64,000 nucleotides of DNA from Rhipidocladum racemiflorum (lineage: Eukaryota > Streptophyta > Magnoliopsida > Poales > Poaceae), in the NCBI GenBank assembly GCA_036346355.1, contig JAYEVF010000053.1, positions 124,001 through 188,000 on the forward strand, given 5' to 3'. The notes below the pieces were generated by a model. That model was not told where the DNA came from. It ran no database searches and saw nothing but the letters and a program-made list of their open reading frames with translations. The translations under genes and the position numbers were made by a program. Below, one piece after another: positions 54,392 through 64,000 of this stretch (its first letter is position 1; every line of letters starts with the position of its first letter).

Positions 54392-55590
54392 AGAGTTCAA
54401 AATTCCGGTGAAATTTTAGAAATCTCGGTCGAGATTTTGAGTATCGATTAGGGACGAGATCCTAAATCCCGGCCGGATAAAAAAATTTTAAAAATAAAAT
54501 TCAAAGTGCTATAGTAAAATTTTGGCAAAATTTCTGTAAATTTCGCCGAAATTTCGGTTTTTGACCGGATTGGATTATTCACGTTATTGTCCGTGTGGAG
54601 TAGTAGTACCTCTAAACAATGTTTATTGTGTTTTATATGATATTAGTAAGGAGCAAGAAGTAATGAGGCCTAGCCTAACTTTCTAAGTTGTGGCTTATGA
54701 CTAGGTTAAGCGTGGCCCAATTAGCCTAACAACGGTACTTGGCTAGCCTAGGCAAGGTAGCCAAAAATAATTTGCCTGTTTTGTACGAACTTTAGCTTAA
54801 AACCCTCTTGTCATAAAAAAAATTATGCTTTTGGACTTGTTCTTCTTGAAGATGGAGCTTTGATTATTGATTTTCATAGTAAGGTAAATTATAAATTTTT
54901 ATAAAAACAAATATATGACACAACAAAAGTATTTTCCACAACAAAAGTAAACTAATAAGTTGAATTTGGAGTTATGCCAAACAAACAACATGATCTCCTT
55001 ACTTTAGAGCTTCTTCCTGATCAATCAGTGGACTCCTGAAGGTTACATCCCCATCTCAGCAAAATAAACTTGAATCCTCAAAGAACAACATGTGCAATGC
55101 AAGCTAGCAATTCAAATATTGAATATAGTGTTCAGGGTAATTTATTTCAAAAACTTAGCAATTTGCATTCAAATAGATAGGGAATACCACATAAATTCCT
55201 TCGTGATTTTTAAAAAATTATTCCCATTTTTTACTTGTTGCGGGATACCATTTTATAGTATTTTGCACTGTAGAAATTTTAGAAAATTTCTCAAGCTTTA
55301 TCACTATCTACAAATTTTATGCAAACATTAGTGATATATATGTCAGAAGCATATAATTTTCTAATGCGGTTTGGTCAATTTTTCGTTCACTTTAAAATGA
55401 CCGAGATCTCGGCATTTTGTACTGAAATTTCGGTATTTTGAACCGAAATCTCAGAAATTTATGTACAAAAATTACTGGATTCAATTTTTTTATTTCATTC
55501 GAATTTCGTCCGAAAAGATGAGATTTTACCGAAATTTTGGATTTCGGAGGATGCTGAGATAAAACCCTAAAACAAAATTTTAAACCTTGG
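54392..55590. mobile_element. hAT-like remnant with CGAAATTTCGG subterminal motifs
   Basis: The ends AGAGTTCAAAATTCCGG and, in reverse complement, CCAAGGTTTAAAATTTTG pair weakly. The flanks CTACAATT (54384-54391) and CTACAAAG (55591-55598) match in 6 of 8. Both sides carry CGAAATTTCGGT-type motifs (54420-54560 and 55400-55560). The middle has no transposase. The ends are degenerate, hence modest confidence. Confidence 0.45.
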
Positions 55591-55598
55591 CTACAAAG

Positions 55599-56374
55599 TC
55601 GAGCGAATCTCGAAATTACAAGCAACGAAGTAAATACACATAACATTCTGATGGAAGGTACAAATAATCACATAACTTCCAGGCTCCAGCCAAGCTTCAT
55701 CGATCTGTAAAACTGAATTACTGGGCAACGTGGGCACGTGGTCTTGACTTTCGTCTTTGAGTGAGAGTAGCTGAGGTAGAGAAGTTGAGGGAGGGGCACG
55801 TGGGCGTACTCTATCCGTGCTCCAATATACTTCAAGATTTGGTGCGTATGCACACCTTTATTTTCATCTTGTATTCTCCCTTAGAAGAAAAAAAAAACAC
55901 CTCCCATCTCTCTCCCACTGACCTTCCATCCCCCTCTCTCCCAGTCCAAATGGCGACGTGTGGCGGACTGCCAAGGCGGCGGCACGGCTTAGAGCTCTAT
56001 CCCGATCAATCGATAATATTGAATCTAGCACAATGAAGCGGAGGACAGCTATTGGAGGCTCGAGACTGGTGGCGTGGCGCGTGGGGGCGGCGATGTGACG
56101 TTGTTATAGAAGTATAAGAAAGGAGGAGAGAGATGACAGAGAAGAGAGCTGACTTTTATTTTATTTAGTAGTAAGTACTGTATAGGAATATAGATAGATT
56201 AGCTATATACAAGAGAGAAGAGATGATTATTGCACAATATCTAGAGTCAACCTTTAAAGATAACTATTGTATAATTTGATTTTGTGCTTATTCTAGATGA
56301 CATAGATGCACTACTAAAGAATAGTACAACACTATCGCTTCATCTATGTCAATTACTAACTTTTCAGGAAAAAA
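55599..56374. other. Mixed spacer with a GC-rich block
   Basis: 55690-56100 is GC-rich with CACGTGG motifs at about 55733 and 55797 (G-box cores) and a CT-rich run before ATGGCGACGTGTGG at 55950. It looks like a promoter/5' gene fragment, but the ORF ends after 29 codons. Beyond 56100 it is AT-rich. CACTACTA at 56309-56316 could be a CACTA terminus, but without a matching partner. Confidence 0.35.
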
Positions 56375-56890
56375 CCAATTGTGATATGCGTATTGTAATA
56401 TGTGTTTTCAAAAAATGAACAAACGAGATCATCACAATCAGTTCTAATATAGAATCGATTGGAAGAGTATCTTTCCCTTTCCGTGCACAGAGGGGAAAGA
56501 TTAAGTATTCGATGACCGCTTCTTATCACAATTGATTCTATCTCACAATTGGTTCTGAGTTAGAATTAATTACGATGACCCCTCTCATCACTATCGGTTT
56601 TTAGCTAAAACCTATTATGATGATGGGGTCATCACAATCGGTTCTGAACCCATCATCATAATAGGTTCTGACATTAGAACCGATTGTGATGTGCATGTGC
56701 TTATCACAACTTGTTCTAACTTAGAACCGATTGTGATGAGCACATGGACATAACAATAGGTTCCAATGTCAGAACCGATTGTAATGAGCATGTGAACACC
56801 ACAATTGGTTCTAACTTAATAATCGATTTTGATGTGCTTTGCACATCACAATCGGTTCTAACTTGAGAACCAATTGTGATATGATCGGGA
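56375..56890. repeat. Subterminal-type repeat array, ATCACAATCGGTTCTAA motif
   Basis: At least eight copies of ATCACAATCGGTTCTAA or its reverse complement alternate in both orientations, forming hairpins (for example near 56650-56720). Arrays like this are typical of CACTA ends in grasses. Confidence 0.7.
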
Positions 56891-57340
56891 TAGTCTTTTG
56901 GTGGCCTAAAGTAAAATTTGATTGCCGAGTGGGTTCCAATTTCAAAATGATTTCGTTGGGTCCAACCAGATAAGGAAAATGAAAAGCCACTGCACATCAC
57001 ACCGGCGCATGTGACAGCAATCCAAGAATAACTCGTTGGCTGGATTTACGATGAGGTCGTAAATCCAAAAGGCGAGTTCCACGTTTCGGCGAATAGGTGG
57101 GACCCTTCGATAAATACTGGTGAACTGTCGGAGTCAACTTCTACGGCTACCAAGAGCAACGCACGTAAAAGAAGGGACCCATAAACGTTCTGTAATTAAA
57201 GCTGTAATGAATGTTAGTGATACATATTGGTTCTAATTAGAGTTGTTAATACAAGTTGGTGTTATGACCAGGTAGAATTATCATTATTGTGTAGAATTAT
57301 CATTATTAGAATACTGATGAACCGATTGTTGTTATGACCA

Positions 57341-58462
57341 GGTACAAGTGGGATTTTTTTTTTTACAATTTTCATTACTGTAATTAATTAATTTGAGGAC
57401 ATAAATTGATTTATAAATTTCTCATAAATTTATAATAGTTTTATAAAATATTACCTTGAATAAAAAATTCAGATTTGTTGGATGAGTGTTTAATTCTTAA
57501 TAATTCTTTTACTTCTTTTGCAGATTTTCTTTGTTTGTAATTAAATTTTTATATCAAAGAAAAGTAAGTATTATTTTATAATAACGGCGGTGATGTTCTG
57601 TCGATGTTTTCGGCTCCGTCTTCGTCACCGTGCGTGCTTGATAACTGGTGCTCTCGTTGATATCTAAAGCCTAAATTGATGCCGTCTATGACCCTGGATG
57701 GATTGCTTTATGTTGCTCTCTTTTGGTTATAAAACTTCTAAACTAGTTCGTTTAGCTTCAAGTTATCTAGTTATGTGTCATATTTTACCATGCTAGCTGG
57801 GAACATCTTATGGCCACAATTTTGCATCGGCCCAACTTAGAAGTCTCTACTAAAGCTAATAGCTGAATACATCCATGCGAGAGATGGATTCGAACTAATG
57901 TTGTGAGTAACTAATCCATAACCATATGGATGTATTAAACAACTACTAGCTTTAGTAGAGATTTCTAAGTTGGGCCGATGCAAAAGTGTGGCCATAAGAT
58001 GTTCTCAGCTAGCATGGTAAAATATGACACATAACTAGATAACTTGAAGCTAAACGAACTAGTTTAGTAGTTTTACAACCAAAACAGAGCAACATAAAGC
58101 AATCTATCCAGGGTCACAGACGGCATCAATTTAGGCTTTGGATATCAACGAGAGCACCAGTTATCAGGCACGCACGGTGACGGAGACGGAGCCGGAAACA
58201 CCGACAGGACATCGCCGCCGTTATTATAAAATAATACTTACTTTTACTTGATATAAAAATTTAATTACAAACAAAGAAAATCTGCAAAAAGAAGTAAAAG
58301 AATTATTAAGAATTAAACACTCATCCAACAAATATGAAATTTTTATTCAAAGTAATATTTTATAAAACCCATTATAAATTTATGAGAAATTTATAAATCA
58401 ATTTATGTCCTCAAATTAATTAATTACAATAATGGAAATTTTTAAAAAATCCCACTTGTACC
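57341..58462. repeat. 1.1-kb near-palindrome with about 540-bp arms
   Basis: The left arm from 57341 (GGTACAAGTGGGAT) pairs base by base with the right arm ending at 58462 (ATCCCACTTGTACC). The centre is near 57901 and even the central bases still pair in part, so there is almost no loop. In a sampled 94-bp stretch (57570-57664 against 58138-58232) I count six differences, about 93% identity. A transcript would fold into a long hairpin. The arms include a GC-rich segment (57587-57700) and intron-like T-rich DNA, source unknown. Confidence 0.93.
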
Positions 58463-58744
58463 GGCTCCAACCGGTACTAATAACAGATCATCAGTACCGG
58501 CTGAAGGATCCAGCCGATACTGACAATATCTTATCAGTATCAGTTGGAGACTCTAACCGGTACTGATAATAGATCATTACTACCGGTTTGAGGATTTAAC
58601 CGGTACTGATGGGCATATTAATACCGGTTCCACCAACCGGTACTGATGCCTAATGTGCATCAGTCCCGGATGGTTAGTACCGGTTCAAAAATCGGTATTG
58701 ATGGCGCTTATGAATCGGTAGTGACGACGAGGTCTGTAGTAGTG
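58463..58744. mobile_element. CACTA-type terminus with ACCGGTACTGAT repeats
   Basis: Nine or more ACCGGTACTGAT-like units in both orientations end at GGTCTGTAGTAGTG (58731-58744), the reverse complement of a CACTACTACAGACC terminus. The opposite terminus was not located, so element length is unknown; it directly abuts the palindrome. Confidence 0.7.
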
Positions 58745-59860
58745 AATGGAGGCTTAGCCATAGCCGTCCATGGCACTATCGTGAAAATAACTGCCACCAC
58801 CGCTCCGATGACCATTGGCCTGTGCCGTTTGCTGGAGCTTCGCTATGACCTGATCTGCTAATTCTGCCCCTTTTCGCCCAGTTTGCTGACGACCAGAGAG
58901 CCTTCACGACTAAACGCAGTCACGCCGCCGACTCCATTCATCTTTCCAACCACCATCGCTTCCTAGCGCTTCGTCGTGATGCCCTTGTTCCATTTTCAAG
59001 CTTGCTCGTACCACCCTAGCCCCCCTTCATCGCCGGCAAGCTCGCCGAGCCAACCACCACGTGCTCGGCACTATGTAGTAAATAGTGTCATGGTTAGCAC
59101 AAATTAGGGTCAGGCAGAATCATTATATTTATTCTTCTTAGGAGTACTATTTATGCCGGAAGAAGTTACGGAAATTACCAGCTTGTTTAACCAAAATCCT
59201 AAAACCTAGAGATTGTACTTAAGATTTCACATGGAATTTAGGAATTGAAATATATTAGAACACAATAAACCTAATTAGATAATGGAAATTAGAGATAAGT
59301 ACTTAGTTAACATGTCCATTGTGAAAATTAAGGTTGTGTAAAGTAAATAGATGTGCTTATTTCCATTTGAGAAGTATGTACAGGGCTCAACAGTGAAAAT
59401 ACTCGAGTACTCACTCATTAGCAAATTTCCGCAAATTGAAGCTCAACTTACCAATCCTGCCTGATTGCTGGGTTGATCCGGTCACAAGCAAATATGGATT
59501 CTTCCCTTCTTAGCTAGTGCTCCTCTGCTCCTCCTGTCGGATCCTAGTTTACATCAAGGGAAATATAACCTATATTAAGCTCGGGAGAAACTCTCCTCAG
59601 AGAGCCCCTCCACCTGTCCCACCCCCTCTCTCTCCTCTTTTTGCGAAAAAACCCCTCCGATTCTTGAAATTACGGATAGGTCCTTTTGCAATTTTTTGTG
59701 AGAGGGAGATTTTTTCCCCGATTCGCGTTTAGGTCCCTCCTTTGCCATTTTACATAAAGAACCTTCCGTTAAATACGAATCGTAAACGAACCCTTTTATA
59801 GTTTTTCAAAATAGCGAACAGGTCCAAAATCATAACAAATAGGTCCGTGCACTTTTCGTT
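58745..59860. other. Spacer, no gene recognised
   Basis: 58745-59090 is GC-rich with a short ORF and no domain I know. The rest is AT-rich until a C-rich run at 59590-59640 leads into the minisatellite. Nothing further can be supported. Confidence 0.35.
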
Positions 59861-59875
59861 CAGGTCCTTTCTCCG

Positions 59876-60330
59876 TTTTGCCCCAAAAAAATGTTTTTGT
59901 GGTCCGTTTTTTCCTCCGGAGCATTGAAAAAATGTTTTCGTTTCTCCGTTTTGCCCGGAAAAAATGTTTTTGTGGTCCGTTTTCCCTCCGGAGCATGGAA
60001 AAAATATTTTCGTTGGCCGTTTTTCCTATAAAAAACCGAAAAAATGTTTTTGTGGTCCGTTTTTCCTCCGGAGCATGGAAAAAATGTTTTCGTTTCTCCG
60101 TTTTGCCCGGAAAAAATGTTTTTGTGGTCCGTTTTTCCTACGGAGCATGCAAAAAATGTTTTCGTTTCTCCGTTTTTCCTAAAAAAAAACGAAAAATGAT
60201 TTTGTGGTCCGTTTTTCCTCCGGAGCATGGAAAAAATGTTTTCGTTTCTCCGTTTTACCCGAAAAAAATGTTTTTGTGGTCCGTTTTTCCTTCAGAGCAT
60301 GAAAAAAATGTTTTAAAGTGTTCTCATGGT
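59876..60330. repeat. Minisatellite, about six units of 70-80 bp
   Basis: Units share GTTTTTGTGGTCCGTTTTTCC, CCGGAGCATGGAAAAAATG and TTTTCGTTTCTCCGTTTT. GTGGTCCG recurs at about 59898, 59972, 60051, 60124, 60203 and 60276. The repeat has few stops, leaving long open frames on both strands (about 200 codons plus, 122 codons minus), which I regard as non-coding. Confidence 0.9.
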
Positions 60331-60333
60331 CCG

Positions 60334-60689
60334 CTTTTTCTACGAAAACATTTTCTCGGTTTTTTTTGTATTAAAAATATTTTTTTTCGTTCACGTGCGC
60401 GGCGTGCCGCCGCGCTCAATTTCCTAGTACTATTATACGATCGGACCCTCTCGCAGCCGCTGCCTTCCTGTAACCGGCCAACATAAATAGAGGAGTGCAC
60501 AGTATTATTCGTACCATGCTACCCAAAGAAGAGGCAGAATATTGATTGCCAGTAATGCCAATGGACCCGCGGCATTCGGTTTCACTCGCCATCACACCGG
60601 ATCAAATAAGCTGTACCTGCATGCGTCGCGACTTGCGACCACTGGACGCGCCAGGCCAGCTAGCTTCAATCCTCTTGGATCGTTCAATT
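60334..60689. other. Spacer with GC-rich promoter-like block
   Basis: Contains ACATAAATAGAGG (about 60482) and GC-rich DNA to 60660, reminiscent of a promoter, but no ORF follows because the CACTA element starts. Confidence 0.3.
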
Positions 60690-60711
60690 CGCTACTCCAG
60701 AAAAGACAATC

Positions 60712-60930
60712 ATAGATAATTTAAAAACATTATCACAGATAATTTTCTAAACTCTTTGAAACTATACGTCAGTGATAATAACAACACATAACCGTCTCTG
60801 AAGCACCTATCACAGACGGTTATTTATAAAGACGGTCTATTATTACAGATGGTTCATAGTCCTAGCCATCTGTGATACAATATATATCATAGATGATTTT
60901 TTTCTAAGGTACCGTCTGTGATATTATTTT
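60712..60930. repeat. CACTA subterminal repeats (ATCACAGACGGTT type)
   Basis: About eight units of ATCACAGAYGGTT or its reverse complement (for example TATCACAGACGGTTA at about 60809 and ACCGTCTGTGATA at 60910). Such arrays bind TnpA-type proteins in CACTA elements. Confidence 0.7.
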
Positions 60931-61263
60931 GTATTGCTAAAGTTTTTTCTGTTTACTGGCTAGCCTCAGGAAATGTTAGTTATGCCCTCTCAAACAAACA
61001 GATTACAGATTACATCACAAGCATATTACAAATTACATCTATTTCAAAAATCAACTCAAATTACATCACAACACAAGCAGATCACATATTACACCACAGC
61101 AAATCCATTTCATAAATCAATTCAGATATATTAACAAATTAAATACTCAACTACAATTCACAAATTCATTGCACAAATTTCACAAATTAACCCAAGTGGT
61201 AATTCACAAATTCAGAACTCATTAGGTTAGGCAGAGTGGCACTCGCCTTCTGGCTTTATGACC

Positions 61264-61503
61264 TTATGTAGCAAGAAGGAACAGAGTTATCCTCAAATTC
61301 TGTTCAAATCGGCCTGTTCCAACGCAGTTGTAGCATATTTCCAAAACTGTCGATGGAAAGTCTAAAATAATGTATATATATAAATTGATAAGTATAAAAC
61401 ATTTATTAAAAGATTGATAAACCTCCAAGTCATTAGTCTTCGTTGCACCGATGATGAGTTGCATGTTGTGACAAACGTAAAATCCACATAGATTAGTTCC
61501 CAT
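61264..61503 (-). pseudogene. CACTA-borne Ulp1-like protease fragment
   Basis: The minus-strand ORF starts with MGTNLCGFYVCHN, like the segment around the catalytic Cys of Ulp1/C48-type cysteine proteases carried by some CACTA and MULE elements. Only this block is recognised; the His and Asp parts of the active site are not seen. A related upstream piece may lie at 61928-62119. Broken. Confidence 0.45.
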
Positions 61504-62152
61504 TAGTTGCTAGTGGCACTGCAAAAATAGAATTGGTTAGTTCGGAGTATGATATAGGATAATTGTATACTAGAGAATACCATAAATTTAAAATCATGGT
61601 TTCAGCGGAATCCATCCCTGGGATGGCCCTCCATGAGCTCTTTACAATTTGAACGACCTACGTGATTTTAAAAAGTTAGCCTCAGCCACTCTATGAGCAA
61701 TGTACACCGAACGACCTATAGCAGAGTTATCTATGAAAAAACGTGATTACTTGTTGAGTAATTTTGCGACAGGCCTCAAGTCATGGTTGCCCCCCATTAA
61801 GATTGGTAAGGTACAATACCCGGTTCTTTCTTGGAACAAGTACAATTAGAACTCAGTGAAACCTACACAGGTATGTCACCATGGTCATTCAACCTAACTT
61901 CGAGTTACGTCTAAAGTAAAAATAAAATTAACAAGTATAGCAACTAGTGCAGCACTTGTCCCAGGTTGTAGGGTAAAAGTATGTATCTTTTATCACGTTG
62001 AGCCATCCATGCACTTTCCATGTAATCCTCGACGGCTTGTAAATTATCGTCCATGCTTTGCTTGGAGACCATGTGTGGGTCAAGAAATCCCACTGGTTCT
62101 TTCTTGCTTTTGGCTTCAAGGATTATGTATCTATATATACAAAAGCAAGTAG

Positions 62153-62153
<1 letters not shown>

Positions 62154-62184
<31 letters not shown>
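62154..62184. repeat. (TA)n microsatellite
   Basis: An uninterrupted run of about 15 TA units inside the CACTA element. Confidence 0.97.
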
Positions 62185-62187
<3 letters not shown>

Positions 62188-62399
62188 ATTTATTGGTATT
62201 ACATGAATGTTGATCGTGATTGCATAGACTTACAATGTCCAGCATCTCAAGAGTGAGGCGTTGAGCTTGTAGAGATAGAACAAGTTGATGAAGTCGACCC
62301 TAAAGAAGCACCCCCCCCGATGACTGGTGGAACAAATGCTCCTCCTTGAACTTGACAGTAATACGCAATATCTGTTTTTCCACTAACTTATTGGCTTGT

Positions 62400-63998
62400 T
62401 CCATGTATTAATTTTGCAATATAGTGCAAGTGAAGAAATCATTTGTAGGAACTCTTCCCGTATAGAACATTGCAACATGGAGCATCTGCGTCATCAGCAC
62501 ATGACAATCATGAGACTTCATGCCAATTGATTTCAAATCTTGTATCGAAACAAGTCTCTTCATGCTGGAGGAGTAACCAGATAGAATTTTCACACCATGC
62601 AGCTACTGGCATAGTTCAATTCTCTCAGCCTTGGCTAGAGTGTAACAAGCATGTTCACAGTATGTTCAGTCTTTATCGGTCTCTTTTGGTGCTAACTCAA
62701 GTTTTATGTCCATATCGACTAAGTTAAGCCATGCGTTGATACCATCCTTTATTTTGCCCTTAACGTTCAGTAAGAGAACAACCAAGCTATCACATATATT
62801 CTTCTCTACGTGCATGATATCAATGTAGTAGCGAACTTCTAAGTGCTCCCAATAAGGAATGTCCCAAAATATTAATCTCTTCTTCCATATGCTCTTCTCA
62901 TGGTCCTCGATTTACATTTCTTTCCATGTGCAACATCCAAATCCTTAACCCTATCATAAATACCTCTCCCGCTTAAAGGCCTTAGATCTGAGCCATCCTC
63001 GTTCTTTCCGTCAAATTATTTCTCATCTTGCGGCATGGGTGATTCCTCCAAAGGAACCTACGGTGATGCATATACACAATTTTGCACGAGTGATTCGGCC
63101 ACACACTATCGGTATCATTTAAGCAGCGATTACATGCTTTGGCTCCTTTTGTACACTGGCCTGATAGGTTAGCAAGGGGGGGTAATCATTTATGGTGCAG
63201 AACAAGTAGTGTAAAGTGAAGTTCTCTCGTTTGTACACATCCCATACCTATACCTCAGGAACCCACAGTGTTTTTAGATCTTCTAATCAATATCATTTTC
63301 AGGTTGCTTCGTACCTTTAGATAAGTATAGATTCCAAAATATGCTTCCGCTTCATACACAACCAAGGAGGAAGGTTGTAGATATAGAGATTTATGGGTCA
63401 AGTGCTATGTATATTGCTTATGTTAGCAAAAGAATTCATTCTATCTGTACTCGATCAATCCAAACCTTATATTCCTTGGTTCCACACCGAATTCTTTAAA
63501 CCTCATGTTGATGTTTCTCCACTGGGCGGAATCAGCAGGGTGTTTTAGCATTCCATCATTCTTACACTCCTTCGAGTGTCAACGCAATAGTTTTGCCTCC
63601 TTTGGGTTCACAAATAAACACTTAAAATAAGGAATTACATGAAAATACCACACCACCTTAGCAGAAGGTCTTTTCTTCACCTCAATGCCCTCTCTATCAT
63701 CATTTGATTGATTCTTACACTTGTACCAGGATGCATAGCACATCAGGCATATATGCAAGTTTTTGTACTATTTGTAGTATAGGATATAGTTGTTTGGACA
63801 TGTATGTATTCTTTTTTACTTCCATTTCCAAGGGATAAAAACCTTCTTGGATTTGTAGGTGGATTTGGGCAACTCGTTTCCCTCCGGAAGTATGTCTGCT
63901 AAGAGACCTAACAACACCGTGAAACTCTTGTCAGACCAATCGTTGTTTTCCTTTAATTTTAGTAGTTCAAGCATGGATGATAATCTTTTGTATTTCAA
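62400..63998 (-). pseudogene. TNP2-type CACTA transposase remnant
   Basis: Read on the minus strand: WSDKSFTVLLGLLADILPEGN (63855-63920), then after frame changes KRPSAKVVWYF (about 63650) and NPKEAKLLR (about 63590). Then come YYIDIMHVEKNICDSL (62780-62830), the best conserved TNP2 block, LVDMDIK (about 62720) and GMKSHDCHVLMTQM (62490-62530). Family order is kept, so this is a colinear, decayed transposase. Stops and frameshifts occur between blocks. The N-terminal part lies beyond 64000. Confidence 0.8.
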
Positions 63999-64000
63999 CT

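Larger units (their letters stand above)
60690..64000 (-). mobile_element. CACTA element, 3' part, minus strand, runs off the window
   Basis: The left terminus reads CGCTACTCCAGAAAA, one change from a CACTACTCCAGAAAA CACTA end. It is followed by subterminal ATCACAGA/TCTGTGAT repeats. Minus-strand TNP2 transposase blocks lie at 62400-63998, with a protease-like C-terminal piece at 61264-61503. The 5' end lies beyond the window. Confidence 0.75.

Noticed and set aside
55950..56036. Short ORF starting ATGGCGACGTGTGG after a promoter-like region
   Set aside because: It ends after 29 codons without a domain or a convincing splice donor; kept only as a possible gene fragment.
56309..56316. CACTACTA as the left end of the CACTA terminus at 58744
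   Set aside because: The bases after CACTACTA differ from the right end and the 3-bp flanks (ATG against AAT) do not match.
57880..57925. tRNA-like TTCGAATC segment at the palindrome centre
   Set aside because: The T-stem does not pair and no anticodon arm is seen; the pairing is explained by the palindrome itself.
59878..60486. 202-codon plus-strand ORF
   Set aside because: It lies on a minisatellite whose frames are all open; the repeat does not keep one reading frame.

Overview
This window is plant nuclear DNA, most likely from a grass (Poaceae). Three things suggest this: the mix of transposable elements (Sirevirus-type copia elements with several polypurine tracts, a Tat-lineage Ty3/gypsy element with an antisense plant-mobile-domain ORF, a Mutator-like element with extra genes, CACTA, hAT and PIF/Harbinger-like MITEs), the GC-rich intronless glycosyltransferase gene, and the GAGCATCTCC-type MITE that is common in grasses. 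The species cannot be told from the sequence. Nearly all of the window is nested transposable-element DNA. I see one apparently intact host gene, no rRNA or tRNA genes and no CRISPR array.

Layout. 1-3.7 kb: an ORF tail, a minus-strand copia gag remnant and LTR-like spacer. 3.7-10.7 kb: a 5'-truncated plus-strand Sirevirus copia element (reverse transcriptase/RNase H, a broken env-like gene, polypurine tract, 3' LTR). 10.7-16.5 kb: remains of a minus-strand Sirevirus LTR and its polypurine-tract cluster, interrupted by a 1365-bp hAT element with a perfect 8-bp target duplication. 16.5-20.5 kb: LTR-like fragments and a small MITE. 20.5-31.95 kb: a complete 11.4-kb Tat-lineage gypsy element on the minus strand with both LTRs, decayed gag-pol and a plus-strand (antisense) plant-mobile-domain ORF. 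32-36.2 kb: a MITE, the UDP-glycosyltransferase gene on the minus strand (33436-34911), and a second hAT element just upstream of it. 37.2-38.4 kb: a third hAT and a PIF/Harbinger-like MITE. 38.6-54.3 kb: a 15.7-kb Mutator-like element (MULE) with terminal inverted repeats and a near-perfect 9-bp target duplication. It carries a mudrA-type transposase, a plant-mobile-domain (PMD) gene and two GRF-type zinc-finger genes. 54.4-58.7 kb: a hAT-like remnant, CACTA-type subterminal repeats and a 1.1-kb near-palindrome. 59.5-60.4 kb: a minisatellite. 60.7-64 kb: the 3' part of a minus-strand CACTA element with a TNP2 transposase remnant.

How the parts work together. The glycosyltransferase is the only candidate for a working cellular gene; it would transfer a sugar from UDP-sugar to a small hydrophobic acceptor in the cytosol. 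The MULE is the most unusual unit. Its transposase, PMD and GRF genes lie in one orientation between inverted termini that hold perfect 27-bp palindromes, so it looks like one mobile cassette, although all four genes now carry frame breaks. PMD sequences occur in two unrelated elements in this one window (MULE and Tat), which is worth phylogenetic study. All coordinates come from reading the sequence by eye; element ends with target duplications are firm, other boundaries are approximate.
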